Source: a virus
DNA: 37,668 bases
IMG/VR virus record: IMGVR_UViG_3300002231_000332
Coordinates: 11,309 to 48,976 of that record
Direction: 5' to 3' (one strand)
Below, piece after piece: positions 1 through 7,196 of the stretch. How positions within the stretch are numbered: the first letter of the stretch is position 1; every line of letters begins with the position of its first letter. Made by a program: the position numbers and the translations under genes. The notes under the pieces were generated by a model, which saw only the letters and a list, made by a program, of their open reading frames with translations, made no database searches and had not been told where the DNA came from.

Positions 1-95
1 TCTGTCGAATCGTAGTTTCCTATCGATAGCCTCAATAGAGCTGCCAAGCTCTTGTAAAATTAGTTCAGAGTTACATGTGTTAAAGATTATTACAT
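1..95 (-). CDS. Possible partial ORF with broken start, runs off window
   Basis: One minus-strand frame is open from about position 144 to the window edge (it includes VIIFNTCNSELILQELGSS) but has no ATG, GTG or TTG. An ATG at 95-93, preceded by a well-spaced AGAGGA, is followed at once by TAA. Inserting one base after that ATG would give MVIIFNTCNSEL and join the open frame. The simplest reading is a real downstream gene whose second codon has lost one base, in the organism or in the assembly. The product is not recognised and only about 32 codons are visible. Confidence 0.3.
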
Positions 96-98
96 TTT

Positions 99-1462
99 TT
101 ATTCCTCTTCTATGAATGATTCGCCCGTGAGCTCTTCCAGTTTCCTAATCATCTTTTCCATTTTGATTCTGACAACCTTGCCAGTTTTTGAGTTTCTAGA
201 ATAGTATTGCCATTCGCCTTCAGTATCGTGTGGAGAGATTTTGTGTTTTCATTGCCGGAAGAGTCCTTGACATACATCTCACCCGATTTGGCATACAATA
301 CCGCTGAATCTGATGGAGTGGAAGGCTCAGTGGTGTCCTTTGCCTTAAAGAGGGATGTCGATAGAGTCCCAGCTTTTGCCACATCCAAAGAACCGTTTAC
401 ACTCACGAGGCTGCCTCTAGCTCTGAGGAGGGATTCGCTATCGTCAGAATCTACTCTTAGGCAAGACTCCGGGAGTTCGAAGACATTGATATCTCCATCG
501 TGGTATGCTGTCCAGAAAACTTTACCAGTAGTGCTTTCAACATCGATTCCATAAGCAGTGGTGCTCGATACGAGTAGTTCAACCTGTGTCCCCCCATCCA
601 TATCAGCACGGTATACTCCTCGGTCAGCAGTGGCTCCGCTATCGGTCCAGTATACCTTCCTAGTGCTAATGTCCAAAGAGAGGTGTAGGGGTCCAGTTCC
701 TGGGTCTGAAACCACAGATTCAATTGTACCGCCTGCCATTGGGGCTTTCTGTATCTTATTGGTACTGCCATCATTAGTCCAATACATCGTGCCGTTAGCA
801 ATATCGAGAGCGATGTCTCTAGGCATACCGGCTGAACTTACAGTCGCCACCACCTCGGCACTACTTCCATCCATCGTCGCTCGCCAGATTTTGTCCGAAC
901 TGTTTTCTACCCAATACATCATATTTGAGGCAACATCAAGAGCGATTCCATAGTAAGTGTGGCTCGTGCTTTCAATCAAAGTCTCTTCATTCGAGCCGTC
1001 CAGATCTGCTCGCTTGATTCTTCCGGAGGCAGGAGATGAGGTGTATTCCGTCCAATATATCTTGGAAGCGGCTTCATCCACATCAACACTGTGTCCGGCA
1101 CTTGAGAGGGTCACCAGTGTAGTCATCGAGTCGCCCTCTATTGAGATGCTCCTAATCCTCTGCCCCGTCAATTCGGCAAAGAATACTTTGCCAACTGATG
1201 GCACTGCTTTAACCCCAACTGGCTTTGTCGCAGAAGCAAATAAAGTTTGCTGTCCGACCAGTGTGAGTTCGGTAGTGGGATTGGTGGAGTAAATCTCTGG
1301 GGCTGTGATAGAACCATTGACTTTTATCTCTCCCTCGATGGCGAGCGACCCCGTTACTTGGATAACATCATCCGATGTGTTACCTAGCTTTACCTTTCCG
1401 TCATCGGTAAGCTGGAACCCGTAAGTCCCGTCGCCTCCGTCTTTGTAGCCTATTCCTGCCAT
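99..1462 (-). CDS. Tail-fibre-like protein with six-bladed YWTD beta-propeller, frameshifted near its end
   Basis: As read, the frame ends at 149 (437 aa). The N-terminus (MAGIGYKDGGDGTYGF) and the later segment LYAKSGEMYVKDSSGNEN look like phage fibre repeats. Residues of about 75-330 hold six spaced strands (VFFAEL, IYWTEY, MYWVEN, MYWTND, VYWTDS, VFWTAY) with LD(I/V) and MDG spacers, the pattern of LDL-receptor class B repeats forming a six-bladed propeller. After position 242 the -1 frame encodes ISPHDTEGEWQYYSRNSKTG and then ends MEKMIRKLEELTGESFIEEE, with its stop at 99-101. This resembles C-terminal tails I recall from marine phage fibres, and it makes better sense than the in-frame ending. 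Restoring one A in the AAAA run (239-242) joins the two parts. GGAGGG precedes the ATG. A host-recognition role is inferred. Confidence 0.7.
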
Positions 1463-1486
1463 CTTACAATTCCCTCCATTGTTGAA

Positions 1487-1714
1487 TCATTTCACCTCTT
1501 GCCTCATTCGACAAAGTATGTCGTTATGTGAATCCAGACTAAATCGCTTACCAGCCTCAGCGATAACCACGCTATAATGCCCTTCTGTATATATGTTTGA
1601 TAATTCGTGATAGCACCTTAGTGCTGAATATCTAAGCTCAAAATGCTCTTGTAGTATTACAGAGCTCAAATCTGAATAGGTTGGATGTTCCAATACCACG
1701 GTAACACTATTCAT
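1487..1714 (-). CDS. Small uncharacterised protein (75 aa)
   Basis: The frame is open up to 1774, but the start is taken at the ATG at 1714 because AAGGAGG lies 6 bases upstream and the protein then begins MNSVTVVLEHPTYSDLSSV. It overlaps the end of the preceding 72-aa gene by eight bases, a translational-coupling arrangement. The sequence is mixed polar and hydrophobic, with no signal peptide, membrane segment or cysteine motif. It sits directly before the tail-fibre-like gene in the transcription direction, so it could be a fibre accessory protein, but nothing in its sequence shows that. Confidence 0.6.
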   Translation of the reverse strand: MNSVTVVLEHPTYSDLSSVILQEHFELRYSALRCYHELSNIYTEGHYSVVIAEAGKRFSLDSHNDILCRMRQEVK

Positions 1715-1925
1715 CGATGCCTCCTTGCTCTTGCCTTGCTTCATTCGCTTTCTTGAACATATCGCCCATATCACTCATGGGATGTACCTCTCTCTTAAAA
1801 TCTTTTATCTTCCTGCCCGCCAGAGTAAAGCAATTTTCTATTAAGTCTAGCTCTGCAGACAGCGGTCCAACAATCACTTCAGTGGGGCTGGTATAAATTA
1901 CCATCTCTCTCTTCTTCTTTGACAT
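1707..1925 (-). CDS. Small uncharacterised protein (72 aa)
   Basis: It begins MSKKKREMVIYTSPTEVIVG and ends ARQEQGGIDE. The first half looks like beta strands (VIYTSPTEVIVGPLSAELDLI) and the second half like a charged helix. No known family is recognised. The stop overlaps the following gene's start, and its own start lies inside the end of a possible 44-aa membrane ORF, so it belongs to the same tightly packed run of small genes. Function unknown. Confidence 0.6.
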   Translation of the reverse strand: MSKKKREMVIYTSPTEVIVGPLSAELDLIENCFTLAGRKIKDFKREVHPMSDMGDMFKKANEARQEQGGIDE

Positions 1926-2032
1926 CTTCCAAGTTCCTTAATAGCTCTTAATACAATAAAGGTTGCACCAAGTGCCAGTATCGAGTAGCAATATATCACC
2001 GGACCTATTCTTGCTTGTTTCCTATCAACCAT
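1898..2032 (-). CDS. Possible small membrane protein (44 aa)
   Basis: The ATG at 2032 opens a 44-codon frame beginning MVDRKQARIGPVIYCYSILA, followed by a hydrophobic stretch to about residue 30 and a basic tail ending RCQRRRERW. This is the layout of a single-span membrane protein with a positive cytoplasmic end. AAGGAG lies upstream with a rather long spacing of 12 bases. It fills the gap between the 82-aa and 72-aa genes and overlaps both. The membrane segment and basic tail are visible; expression is inferred. Confidence 0.45.
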   Translation of the reverse strand: MVDRKQARIGPVIYCYSILALGATFIVLRAIKELGRCQRRRERW

Positions 2033-2253
2033 CTTAATGCCGATCTCCTTGTTGAGAACCCGTCACTCATACCAAAAATAGATATGCTTTGAGTGGCAGA
2101 CTCAATTGCTCGTATAGTGTAACGACGACTGAACCCAACGATCCTCGATGTAACAAAATACCTTTCTCTGATAATTTCTGTCTCTACCTTAACGCCGGCT
2201 GCCAAAAGTTCTTTACGACATTCGACCAGTAGATCGTTGTTAGACTTTCTCAA
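2005..2253 (-). CDS. Small uncharacterised protein (82 aa), TTG start
   Basis: The frame begins at a TTG codon (2253) with GGAGGAG about nine bases upstream, and no ATG precedes it. The product (MRKSNNDLLVECRKELLAAG at the start, SALRWLIGNKQE at the end) is basic, with an apparent helix-strand-strand-helix pattern (ERYFVTSRIVGFSRRYTIRA). The closing ALRWLIG helix recalls small phage DNA-associated proteins, but no family is assigned. It lies between two other small phage genes in the same direction. Confidence 0.55.
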   Translation of the reverse strand: MRKSNNDLLVECRKELLAAGVKVETEIIRERYFVTSRIVGFSRRYTIRAIESATQSISIFGMSDGFSTRRSALRWLIGNKQE

Positions 2254-2271
2254 AGCCTATGGCTCCTCCGC

Positions 2272-2715
2272 TCACACTTCATTCGATCTTATCCAGCTTA
2301 CCTCGATCCATCGATTGGATTCCGAATCGGAGTAGCGAACAAAGGTATCTAAAAGGCGAGTCTTCACCTCATGTACAGTTGGCATCAGGTATGCCCGAGG
2401 GAGCTTCGTCATGTCATATCTATAACTCCACTCGCCGGCTTCGGCGGATAAGTAGACCCATTCTAAAATACTGTAAGCAACTTGGCGAGCATGAGCGTTT
2501 ACCTCTTCCTGTTGCTCTGGGGATACAAAACTCTTCTTACTTTCCTCTTCCGCGATAGCCCTCTTTGTGATGCTCATCAGCTTTTCTTTATCCAGTGTAA
2601 TATCTTCTGGCGGAGTTTCATAGAGAGCGTCAATTTCCTTCTGCTTTTCTTCTTCGCTTTTTGCTTCCTCTTCATCAAAATAAATATCGAACTCTGTCCA
2701 ATCGTTAGTCATCAT
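2272..2715 (-). CDS. Uncharacterised acidic protein (147 aa)
   Basis: It starts MMTNDWTEFDIYFDEEEAKS behind an AAAGGAAAG ribosome site. The first 60 residues are strongly acidic and probably disordered or helical. The second half is more regular, with aromatic positions (YSILEWVYLSAEAGEWSYRY). There is no signal peptide, cysteine motif or nucleotide-binding loop. The neighbour upstream (90 aa) is also acidic and may act with it. Function unknown. Confidence 0.6.
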   Translation of the reverse strand: MMTNDWTEFDIYFDEEEAKSEEEKQKEIDALYETPPEDITLDKEKLMSITKRAIAEEESKKSFVSPEQQEEVNAHARQVAYSILEWVYLSAEAGEWSYRYDMTKLPRAYLMPTVHEVKTRLLDTFVRYSDSESNRWIEVSWIRSNEV

Positions 2716-2727
2716 AATGCTTTCCTT

Positions 2728-3000
2728 TCATTGTATGTTCCTCGTTATAAAGATGGCACGGGTTGCCACCGCTTGAAAAAGATATTCGTAGTATGTCCGA
2801 GAGTCTGGTTGTCCTGCCTGTTGGCTCCACAGTACCCAAGCATCCATATAGTCTTGTAGTATTGTTGAGGCTTCCGTGAGCGGCGGCAGTCCACCCTCTT
2901 GAGACTGGAGTTCTTCGATGATGGAAGCTAAATCTTCCATACTGTCACCAGCAAACTCATCGCCGACTTCCACAGAGCCGCTAAACTCGTCATCTGTCAT
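2728..3000 (-). CDS. Uncharacterised acidic protein (90 aa)
   Basis: It begins MTDDEFSGSVEVGDEFAGDS and is acidic over the first 45 residues, followed by a helical, aromatic C-terminal half (YYEYLFQAVATRAIFITRNI). The ATG overlaps the stop of a 17-codon upstream frame starting at 3051, which could be a leader peptide. One copy of the ACTAYTTAY motif lies 70 bases upstream, just past the stop of the VWA gene, so this gene may head its own transcript. The family is not recognised. Confidence 0.6.
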   Translation of the reverse strand: MTDDEFSGSVEVGDEFAGDSMEDLASIIEELQSQEGGLPPLTEASTILQDYMDAWVLWSQQAGQPDSRTYYEYLFQAVATRAIFITRNIQ

Positions 3001-3069
3001 GACTGTGGCTTTCCTGAAGTTGATAAAAATAGCATTTCGTATTCTCCCATGGTAAATTTTGCCCCTACA

Positions 3070-3078
3070 GTAAGTAGT
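3070..3078 (-). promoter_or_regulatory. ACTACTTAC motif, candidate late-class signal
   Basis: The coding strand reads ACTACTTAC immediately after the stop codon of the VWA gene and before the 90-aa acidic gene. It is one of seven copies of ACTAYTTAY in the window, all at gene boundaries on the same strand. A promoter role is inferred. Confidence 0.4.
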
Positions 3079-3079
3079 A

Positions 3080-4255
3080 TTATTTTAGTACCAACACCCT
3101 CTCTTTAGTCTTAAAGTATGGCATCGATGCTCCGGTCGGGTCCGTTATCCAAGCTCTTTGGCATTTAGAAGCCTTTGGCATCGGGGCATACATGTCAGTC
3201 AATATCAAGTGACCATCGAAATTATGTTGATTTACATATTCTGTCGGGGCATCAAAATTGGTTCCCCCTCTTAGAACTCTCTTCACCTCTCGGCGCTGCC
3301 CCTTTTTCCAGACGAACACTTCATCAGAGTAAACCATATCATCGAAAGGGATCACTACGAACTCTGCAATCTTAGCGAGGGACTCAAGTTCCGAGAAAAA
3401 GAGCTCAAGAAGATTGTCGCTCACAGAGCCAGACTGGTCAATACTAATGGCTATCCTTGCCTGTCGCTCTGCCTTTTTGCCGGCATGGACATACGGATAC
3501 CGACGATTGATCCGCTTGATGGAAGACTTCTTGGATGATGTCTGAGACGTCCTCACGAAGTATCTAAGCATCTTTCGCCAATCAATCGTAGCAGAGCCTA
3601 TCTTTGTCCGAATCTGTTCTCTAACACTGTGTGATAAAGAGCCCCACCCTCGACCCTTGTCACATTCCTCGACAGCCTTCTGAGCCATATCCTTAAATCT
3701 CTCTTTGGCTATCTCTCTGGTCTGGGAGTCGCTCTTGCCCCACGATTCGTGACTGTCGAACTGACCCTCTGGGTTGCCGGAGCCATCTGAGGAGCCAGAT
3801 GGGGGAGACAAGAAGCTTGGATCTTCTTCTTTCTTCTTCTTTAGTGCCTCAAAGTACCACTCTGCTGTTTGAAGTGGAGCCATCTCACTAAACTCATCGA
3901 CACCTGGAATACAGCACTTCGGTGGTAGCTCATTCTTTATGAACCCATTGATAGCAAGATCTGTAGCAATGTTCCACATCGGAGACATTCCTGCTTCTGG
4001 AAGTCTTTCTGTGACATGTTCGAAAACAAGGTGGTAGAACTCATGCTTAATGACCCCAGCTTTTTGTTGATCGGTGAGGGTATCGAAATACTCAGGATTG
4101 TAAAACATCTCGAACTGACCGGAATCTGGATTGATGCCGATTCCAGCAGTGGGAACCCCTAGTGTCTCCCTCTTATCAATTCGCCGGGAGAGGGCAGCAA
4201 AAAATGGCTCATCCTGTAGGAGCCTGAATATATGTTTATTCAAATCAAACGGCAT
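3080..4255 (-). CDS. VWA-like putative metallopeptidase (DUF2201 type)
   Basis: The 391-aa protein has two domains. The N-terminal part carries HEFYH at residues 71-75, a zinc HExxH site, in the context GVIKHEFYHLVFEH typical of the metallopeptidase-like domain of the DUF2201/VWA family. A low-complexity Ser/Gly linker covers about 150-170. The C-terminal part is a von Willebrand A-like fold with MIDAS DQSGS at 273-277, a later RGGTNFD threonine and LTDM aspartate. In bacteria and phages such proteins pair with MoxR-type AAA+ ATPases, and one lies 0.8 kb upstream here. The likely role is an ATPase-driven remodelling or insertion complex; the substrate is unknown. The ATG overlaps the preceding gene. 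Confidence 0.8.
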   Translation of the reverse strand: MPFDLNKHIFRLLQDEPFFAALSRRIDKRETLGVPTAGIGINPDSGQFEMFYNPEYFDTLTDQQKAGVIKHEFYHLVFEHVTERLPEAGMSPMWNIATDLAINGFIKNELPPKCCIPGVDEFSEMAPLQTAEWYFEALKKKKEEDPSFLSPPSGSSDGSGNPEGQFDSHESWGKSDSQTREIAKERFKDMAQKAVEECDKGRGWGSLSHSVREQIRTKIGSATIDWRKMLRYFVRTSQTSSKKSSIKRINRRYPYVHAGKKAERQARIAISIDQSGSVSDNLLELFFSELESLAKIAEFVVIPFDDMVYSDEVFVWKKGQRREVKRVLRGGTNFDAPTEYVNQHNFDGHLILTDMYAPMPKASKCQRAWITDPTGASMPYFKTKERVLVLK

Positions 4256-4487
4256 TTAACTCACCACTCTTTCTTTTGCTTGGCTGACTCAATGCTCTCA
4301 CCCGCTTATCTGTGGGCGAGACTAGGCTTTTCCTGTATCCTCTGGAATTATCCATCCACCAAACATAGAAGTATACTTTCCTCTGGGCTGTATTGTATGG
4401 ATCTTGGTGTACACCATAGACAAGACCGACTAGTCCGGTTTTCCGGTCCTCGATCAAGTCACCTGGGTAGAAGTCATGCCGGCGCAT
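4245..4487 (-). CDS. Small SH3-barrel-like phage protein
   Basis: The frame is open to 4541, but the start at 4487 (MRRHDFYPGDLIEDR) is preferred because upstream residues encode a poor match and overlap the preceding gene by more. The pattern GDLI, GLVGLVYGV, then VYFYVWWMD is a string of beta strands like small SH3-barrel phage proteins. Two similar proteins occur in the window (8389-8667 and 12583-12804), suggesting a dispersed paralogous family. It sits between the HEIGH metallopeptidase and the VWA protein and may be co-translated with both. Function unknown. Confidence 0.6.
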   Translation of the reverse strand: MRRHDFYPGDLIEDRKTGLVGLVYGVHQDPYNTAQRKVYFYVWWMDNSRGYRKSLVSPTDKRVRALSQPSKRKSGELNAV

Positions 4488-4938
4488 TCCACTCTCTTTC
4501 GGCTGCCCAATCAATATAAGACATAATACATTTAGCGGCACAGTTCTCGTATGCTCTCTCGTCTAGTTTTATTCCTAGCCCCTCGGCAAGTTCTTTGCCG
4601 TTCTTCCATGCCTGCATCTCTTCATCCAGGAGCTGGACCCTGTAGGCATATGACTTGATAGGCTTGCCGGTGAGGTCCGACTTTGCTAGCAGTTGATATT
4701 TTCCATAGCGGTATGCTCCGTTGGATCCGTCTTCACGGTTCATAGCATGCCCAATCTCATGTAGGAGAGTGAACATTTGATTCTCATCTGTCTGAGATTC
4801 GTTAATGATAATCAACCTATCCTCTGGCATATATCTATCACACTGACCCGTGGTAAAAACAACGGTGACTTGCTTGACTTCTTTCGCCCATTTTACTAGC
4901 TTATTGATGCTCTTGCTGTATTTACTCTTATATGGCAT
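4474..4938 (-). CDS. Putative zinc metallopeptidase with HEIGH motif (ImmA/IrrE-like)
   Basis: This 154-aa protein carries TLLHEIGHAMN at residues 57-67, with H60, E61 and H64 forming an HExxH zinc site as in ImmA/IrrE (DUF955) peptidases. The flanking arrangement (strand IIINESQ before, long helix LLDEEMQAWKNGKELAEGLG after) also fits that family. Members cleave repressors or act as intracellular proteases; the target here is unknown. It follows a sigma70-type promoter with a palindrome and has a good AAGGAG site. It lies in the transcript between MoxR and the VWA protein, giving a cluster of two different HExxH proteins with one ATPase. Confidence 0.7.
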   Translation of the reverse strand: MPYKSKYSKSINKLVKWAKEVKQVTVVFTTGQCDRYMPEDRLIIINESQTDENQMFTLLHEIGHAMNREDGSNGAYRYGKYQLLAKSDLTGKPIKSYAYRVQLLDEEMQAWKNGKELAEGLGIKLDERAYENCAAKCIMSYIDWAAEREWNAPA

Positions 4939-4970
4939 ATCATCGCTCCTTTTTTGCCTGTGAATATATT

Positions 4971-4999
4971 ACCCTATCATATACAGATATATCTGTCAA
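4971..4999 (-). promoter_or_regulatory. Sigma70-type promoter for the HEIGH metallopeptidase gene, with palindrome
   Basis: The coding strand has TTGACA (4994-4999), 17 bp, then TAGGGT (4971-4976). The -35 is perfect and the -10 is weak. A 14-bp perfect palindrome ACAGATATATCTGT (4983-4996) occupies the spacer and the edge of the -35, a possible operator. It is about 35 bases upstream of the ATG at 4938. Confidence 0.65.
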
Positions 5000-5040
5000 G
5001 CTCTTTTTTGGTATTTTTTTACCCCTTATTAATCAGGCAC

Positions 5041-6141
5041 TTATGCCTGCTCCACAGCCTCCTGATCTGCCATATTCGATACCAGGGACACGACATGATC
5101 TCCGATCCGCCTTCCGTCCACTTCTGTGCCGTGAAAACTAAGAATATTCTCTCTCAATTGAGACTTTCCGATGATGCTGAACAGCTTCATTGCCATTTCG
5201 CCGGGAATTGATACAAAGTATCCAGCGAGATTCGAGAGATTGCTTTCAGACAGGAGAGTGTTGAATATCCCAGAAGCTTCCATCTTCTCAATCAAAGCAC
5301 CGTGCTCATTGATGTCGAAGTCTTTCGTCATCGAAATATTGCCTTCATGGATAACATCCTCAACAGTAACCTGTTTGCCATAATTGATGGCGAAATCTCT
5401 GAGAGCGATTGCAGCTTCGAAGCCGACGAATCCCTGAGAGAGAGTGAAGAGTAGAGGCTCGTGCATCTGGGCTAGCTGGTCTGAACATGTCTTGAGTGTC
5501 TTGTCGAGACGGACCCAAGATCGTCGGCTGGGGTATACTTTGTTCGGCTCGAAGTTATCCAAGTGTTCAAGGTGGCTTCGATTCTGGTTGATAAAATCCC
5601 ATACCACTTGCGAAACTTCCCCCTTTGACCATGTTAGCCAATCTTCGACTGTGGGCTCCACATCAAAAACAGTGTATCGATCCAGTTCTGCTGGATCCAT
5701 CTCTCCCACTTGATACTCTGAACCGTGCTCTCCGCCATTGACGGCGGCAACGATGACAGTATTCTCGTGTAGAGAGTATCCGTTGATCTTTCGGCTATCG
5801 GTTAGCTCAAAAATTCCCTGCCTCACCTCTGGGATTGCTCTATCAATCTCGTCTAGAAACAAGAGGACACCACGAGAACATGCCTCCATGAACCAGTCTG
5901 GTGGGTTCCATCGAGTTGACGAGGAGTCTGAAGAGATGGACGGTAGCCCAATCAGATCGCCTTCCGTCATCTGTGATGCTCGACGCTCGATAACGCCATC
6001 GGTGTATCCCAGCATTTCCTCAATCTGATAGACTATCTCTGACTTGCCGATGCCGTGGCGACCTCGAAGAATAACAGGGTATCGAGCTCCAAGGACGACG
6101 GGGGCTGCTGAAAGAAATGTTTTAAAATCTACTGATGCCAT
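5041..6141 (-). CDS. MoxR-type AAA+ ATPase
   Basis: The 366-aa protein has Walker A GRHGIGKS at 27-34 and Walker B LLFLDEID at 93-100, followed by the sensor-1 region VIVAAVNGG, as in MoxR/CobS-like AAA+ proteins that typically work with VWA-domain partners. The C-terminal 200 residues are helical and lack other recognisable domains. A VWA/HExxH protein is encoded 0.8 kb downstream, so an ATPase-VWA remodelling complex is inferred. Phage homologues are often annotated CobS, but no cobaltochelatase context exists here. The gene ends at 5041, ahead of a separate promoter for the HEIGH gene. Start supported by an AAAGGAAAAG site. Confidence 0.85.
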   Translation of the reverse strand: MASVDFKTFLSAAPVVLGARYPVILRGRHGIGKSEIVYQIEEMLGYTDGVIERRASQMTEGDLIGLPSISSDSSSTRWNPPDWFMEACSRGVLLFLDEIDRAIPEVRQGIFELTDSRKINGYSLHENTVIVAAVNGGEHGSEYQVGEMDPAELDRYTVFDVEPTVEDWLTWSKGEVSQVVWDFINQNRSHLEHLDNFEPNKVYPSRRSWVRLDKTLKTCSDQLAQMHEPLLFTLSQGFVGFEAAIALRDFAINYGKQVTVEDVIHEGNISMTKDFDINEHGALIEKMEASGIFNTLLSESNLSNLAGYFVSIPGEMAMKLFSIIGKSQLRENILSFHGTEVDGRRIGDHVVSLVSNMADQEAVEQA

Positions 6142-6201
6142 AATAGCTTTTCCTTTTCTCTTTTAATTTTGTAAGTAAGCCAATCTAAAAAACACTGGCG
6201 G

Positions 6202-6861
6202 CTAAAGTCTTTTTCTTCTTTTCTCTAAGTAGTAACTGCCTTGATGGCAACTCTCAATATTTAAATCCAAAAAATAGTCATCAATCCCATTCCACCCAAG
6301 ATAGAAGCCAAGAGGTTGGCTCTGAGCTAGAGCCGTCTTGCTAATGGTCACTGGAGAGATTACATTCCACTCACCAGATGAAAGAAAGGGATATGAACTA
6401 TAGTCAGCGGCTCTATCTGGTGTCCGGATCCGATGTGGTTTCAGAACTTCAGAATAAATATATGTTCCCTTCTTGCTATCGTAAGTTCTATCGAGCTCGT
6501 GTTGAGGGAATTTAACTCTCCGGATAGTGCTCCCAATATGATAGTTGGGCACTCCGTTCAGCATCTTTATTGATACCCATCGGCGACCTGGCTTTCTGTA
6601 GAAGAGTTGTTCCCAGTGGAGACCAGTAACCATTGCCAGTGGTGTGGGCTCATTCTCTGTAGTCTCTTTGTTTGGGATAGTAAACTCGATAAGAGCACCT
6701 GGACCGATCCCTCGCTCTACCATATCGTCCACGACAAGATCAATAAACTTTCTGTTTATCTCCGCTGCCTTAGACTTATCTCGCCTAAGAGGGGCACATG
6801 TCCTTCTGTCATGACCTTCGTCGCGACAATAGGAGCATCTTCTTGGTTTCCTCGTGGTCAC
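6202..6861 (-). CDS. CCHC zinc-knuckle protein (219 aa), GTG start
   Basis: The start is GTG at 6861 with AAAGG about seven bases upstream. Residues 9-22 (CSYCRDEGHDRRTC) form a CX2CX4HX4C zinc knuckle, a nucleic-acid-binding motif, inside a basic N-terminus. The middle part (GPGALIEFTIPN, LAMVTGLHW, WVSIKMLNG) is beta-rich, like the small SH3-type proteins elsewhere in the window. The end is basic (YYLEKRRKRL). RNA or DNA binding is inferred from the knuckle only. It overlaps or abuts the preceding 88-aa gene. Confidence 0.65.
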   Translation of the reverse strand: MTTRKPRRCSYCRDEGHDRRTCAPLRRDKSKAAEINRKFIDLVVDDMVERGIGPGALIEFTIPNKETTENEPTPLAMVTGLHWEQLFYRKPGRRWVSIKMLNGVPNYHIGSTIRRVKFPQHELDRTYDSKKGTYIYSEVLKPHRIRTPDRAADYSSYPFLSSGEWNVISPVTISKTALAQSQPLGFYLGWNGIDDYFLDLNIESCHQGSYYLEKRRKRL

Positions 6862-6864
6862 TTT

Positions 6865-7131
6865 TTATGCCTTTCCAATAAGATGATCTGTCATATCAGT
6901 ATTGCCGTATTTTATATGTATCTCATCGAAAGCGGAAGAAAGACGAACCCAGTTCTTGCCTCGGGGCGAAATCTTACCGTAGGTCGCGACAACCATGTAC
7001 TCATCTGGATCATAGAGGGAGATAATGTCCATTATAGTCTTCTTTTCGAAAGAATCCATTGTAAATTCTTTCGTCACGGTTGGCACACTGAGCCCATCCT
7101 TGCTTTTCTGATAAATCTTAACGGAAACCAT
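6865..7131 (-). CDS. Small uncharacterised protein (88 aa) behind a sigma70-type promoter
   Basis: It begins MVSVKIYQKSKDGLSVPTVT and has an alternating strand/helix pattern without a known motif. A strong AAAGGAG site lies nine bases upstream and a promoter with perfect TTGACA lies at 7169-7196. It is the first gene of a transcript that continues into the zinc-knuckle gene and possibly MoxR. The promoter class is shared with the replication genes, so early expression is likely. Function unknown. Confidence 0.6.
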   Translation of the reverse strand: MVSVKIYQKSKDGLSVPTVTKEFTMDSFEKKTIMDIISLYDPDEYMVVATYGKISPRGKNWVRLSSAFDEIHIKYGNTDMTDHLIGKA

Positions 7132-7168
7132 TCTTGCTGCTCCTTTGTGAGTAATGTTGATTTACATA

Positions 7169-7196
7169 TTATTACACAAAGCAGAGATCATGTCAA
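7169..7196 (-). promoter_or_regulatory. Sigma70-type promoter upstream of the 88-aa gene
   Basis: TTGACA (7191-7196), a 16-bp spacer, then TAATAA (7169-7174) on the coding strand, about 40 bases before the ATG at 7131. The -35 overlaps the stop codon of the preceding gene at 7193. Confidence 0.65.

Noticed and set aside
3000-3051. 17-codon frame starting at 3051 before the 90-aa gene
   Set aside because: It overlaps as ATGA and could be a leader peptide, but it is short and lacks a well-spaced ribosome site; left out of the gene list.
5041-6141. CobS cobaltochelatase annotation for the AAA+ protein
   Set aside because: MoxR and CobS share this fold, but no other cobalamin synthesis gene is in the window and the VWA neighbour has a peptidase-type domain.
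6169-6177. CTTACTTAC on the coding strand upstream of MoxR
   Set aside because: It is similar to the ACTAYTTAY motif but differs in the third and fourth positions, so it was not counted.
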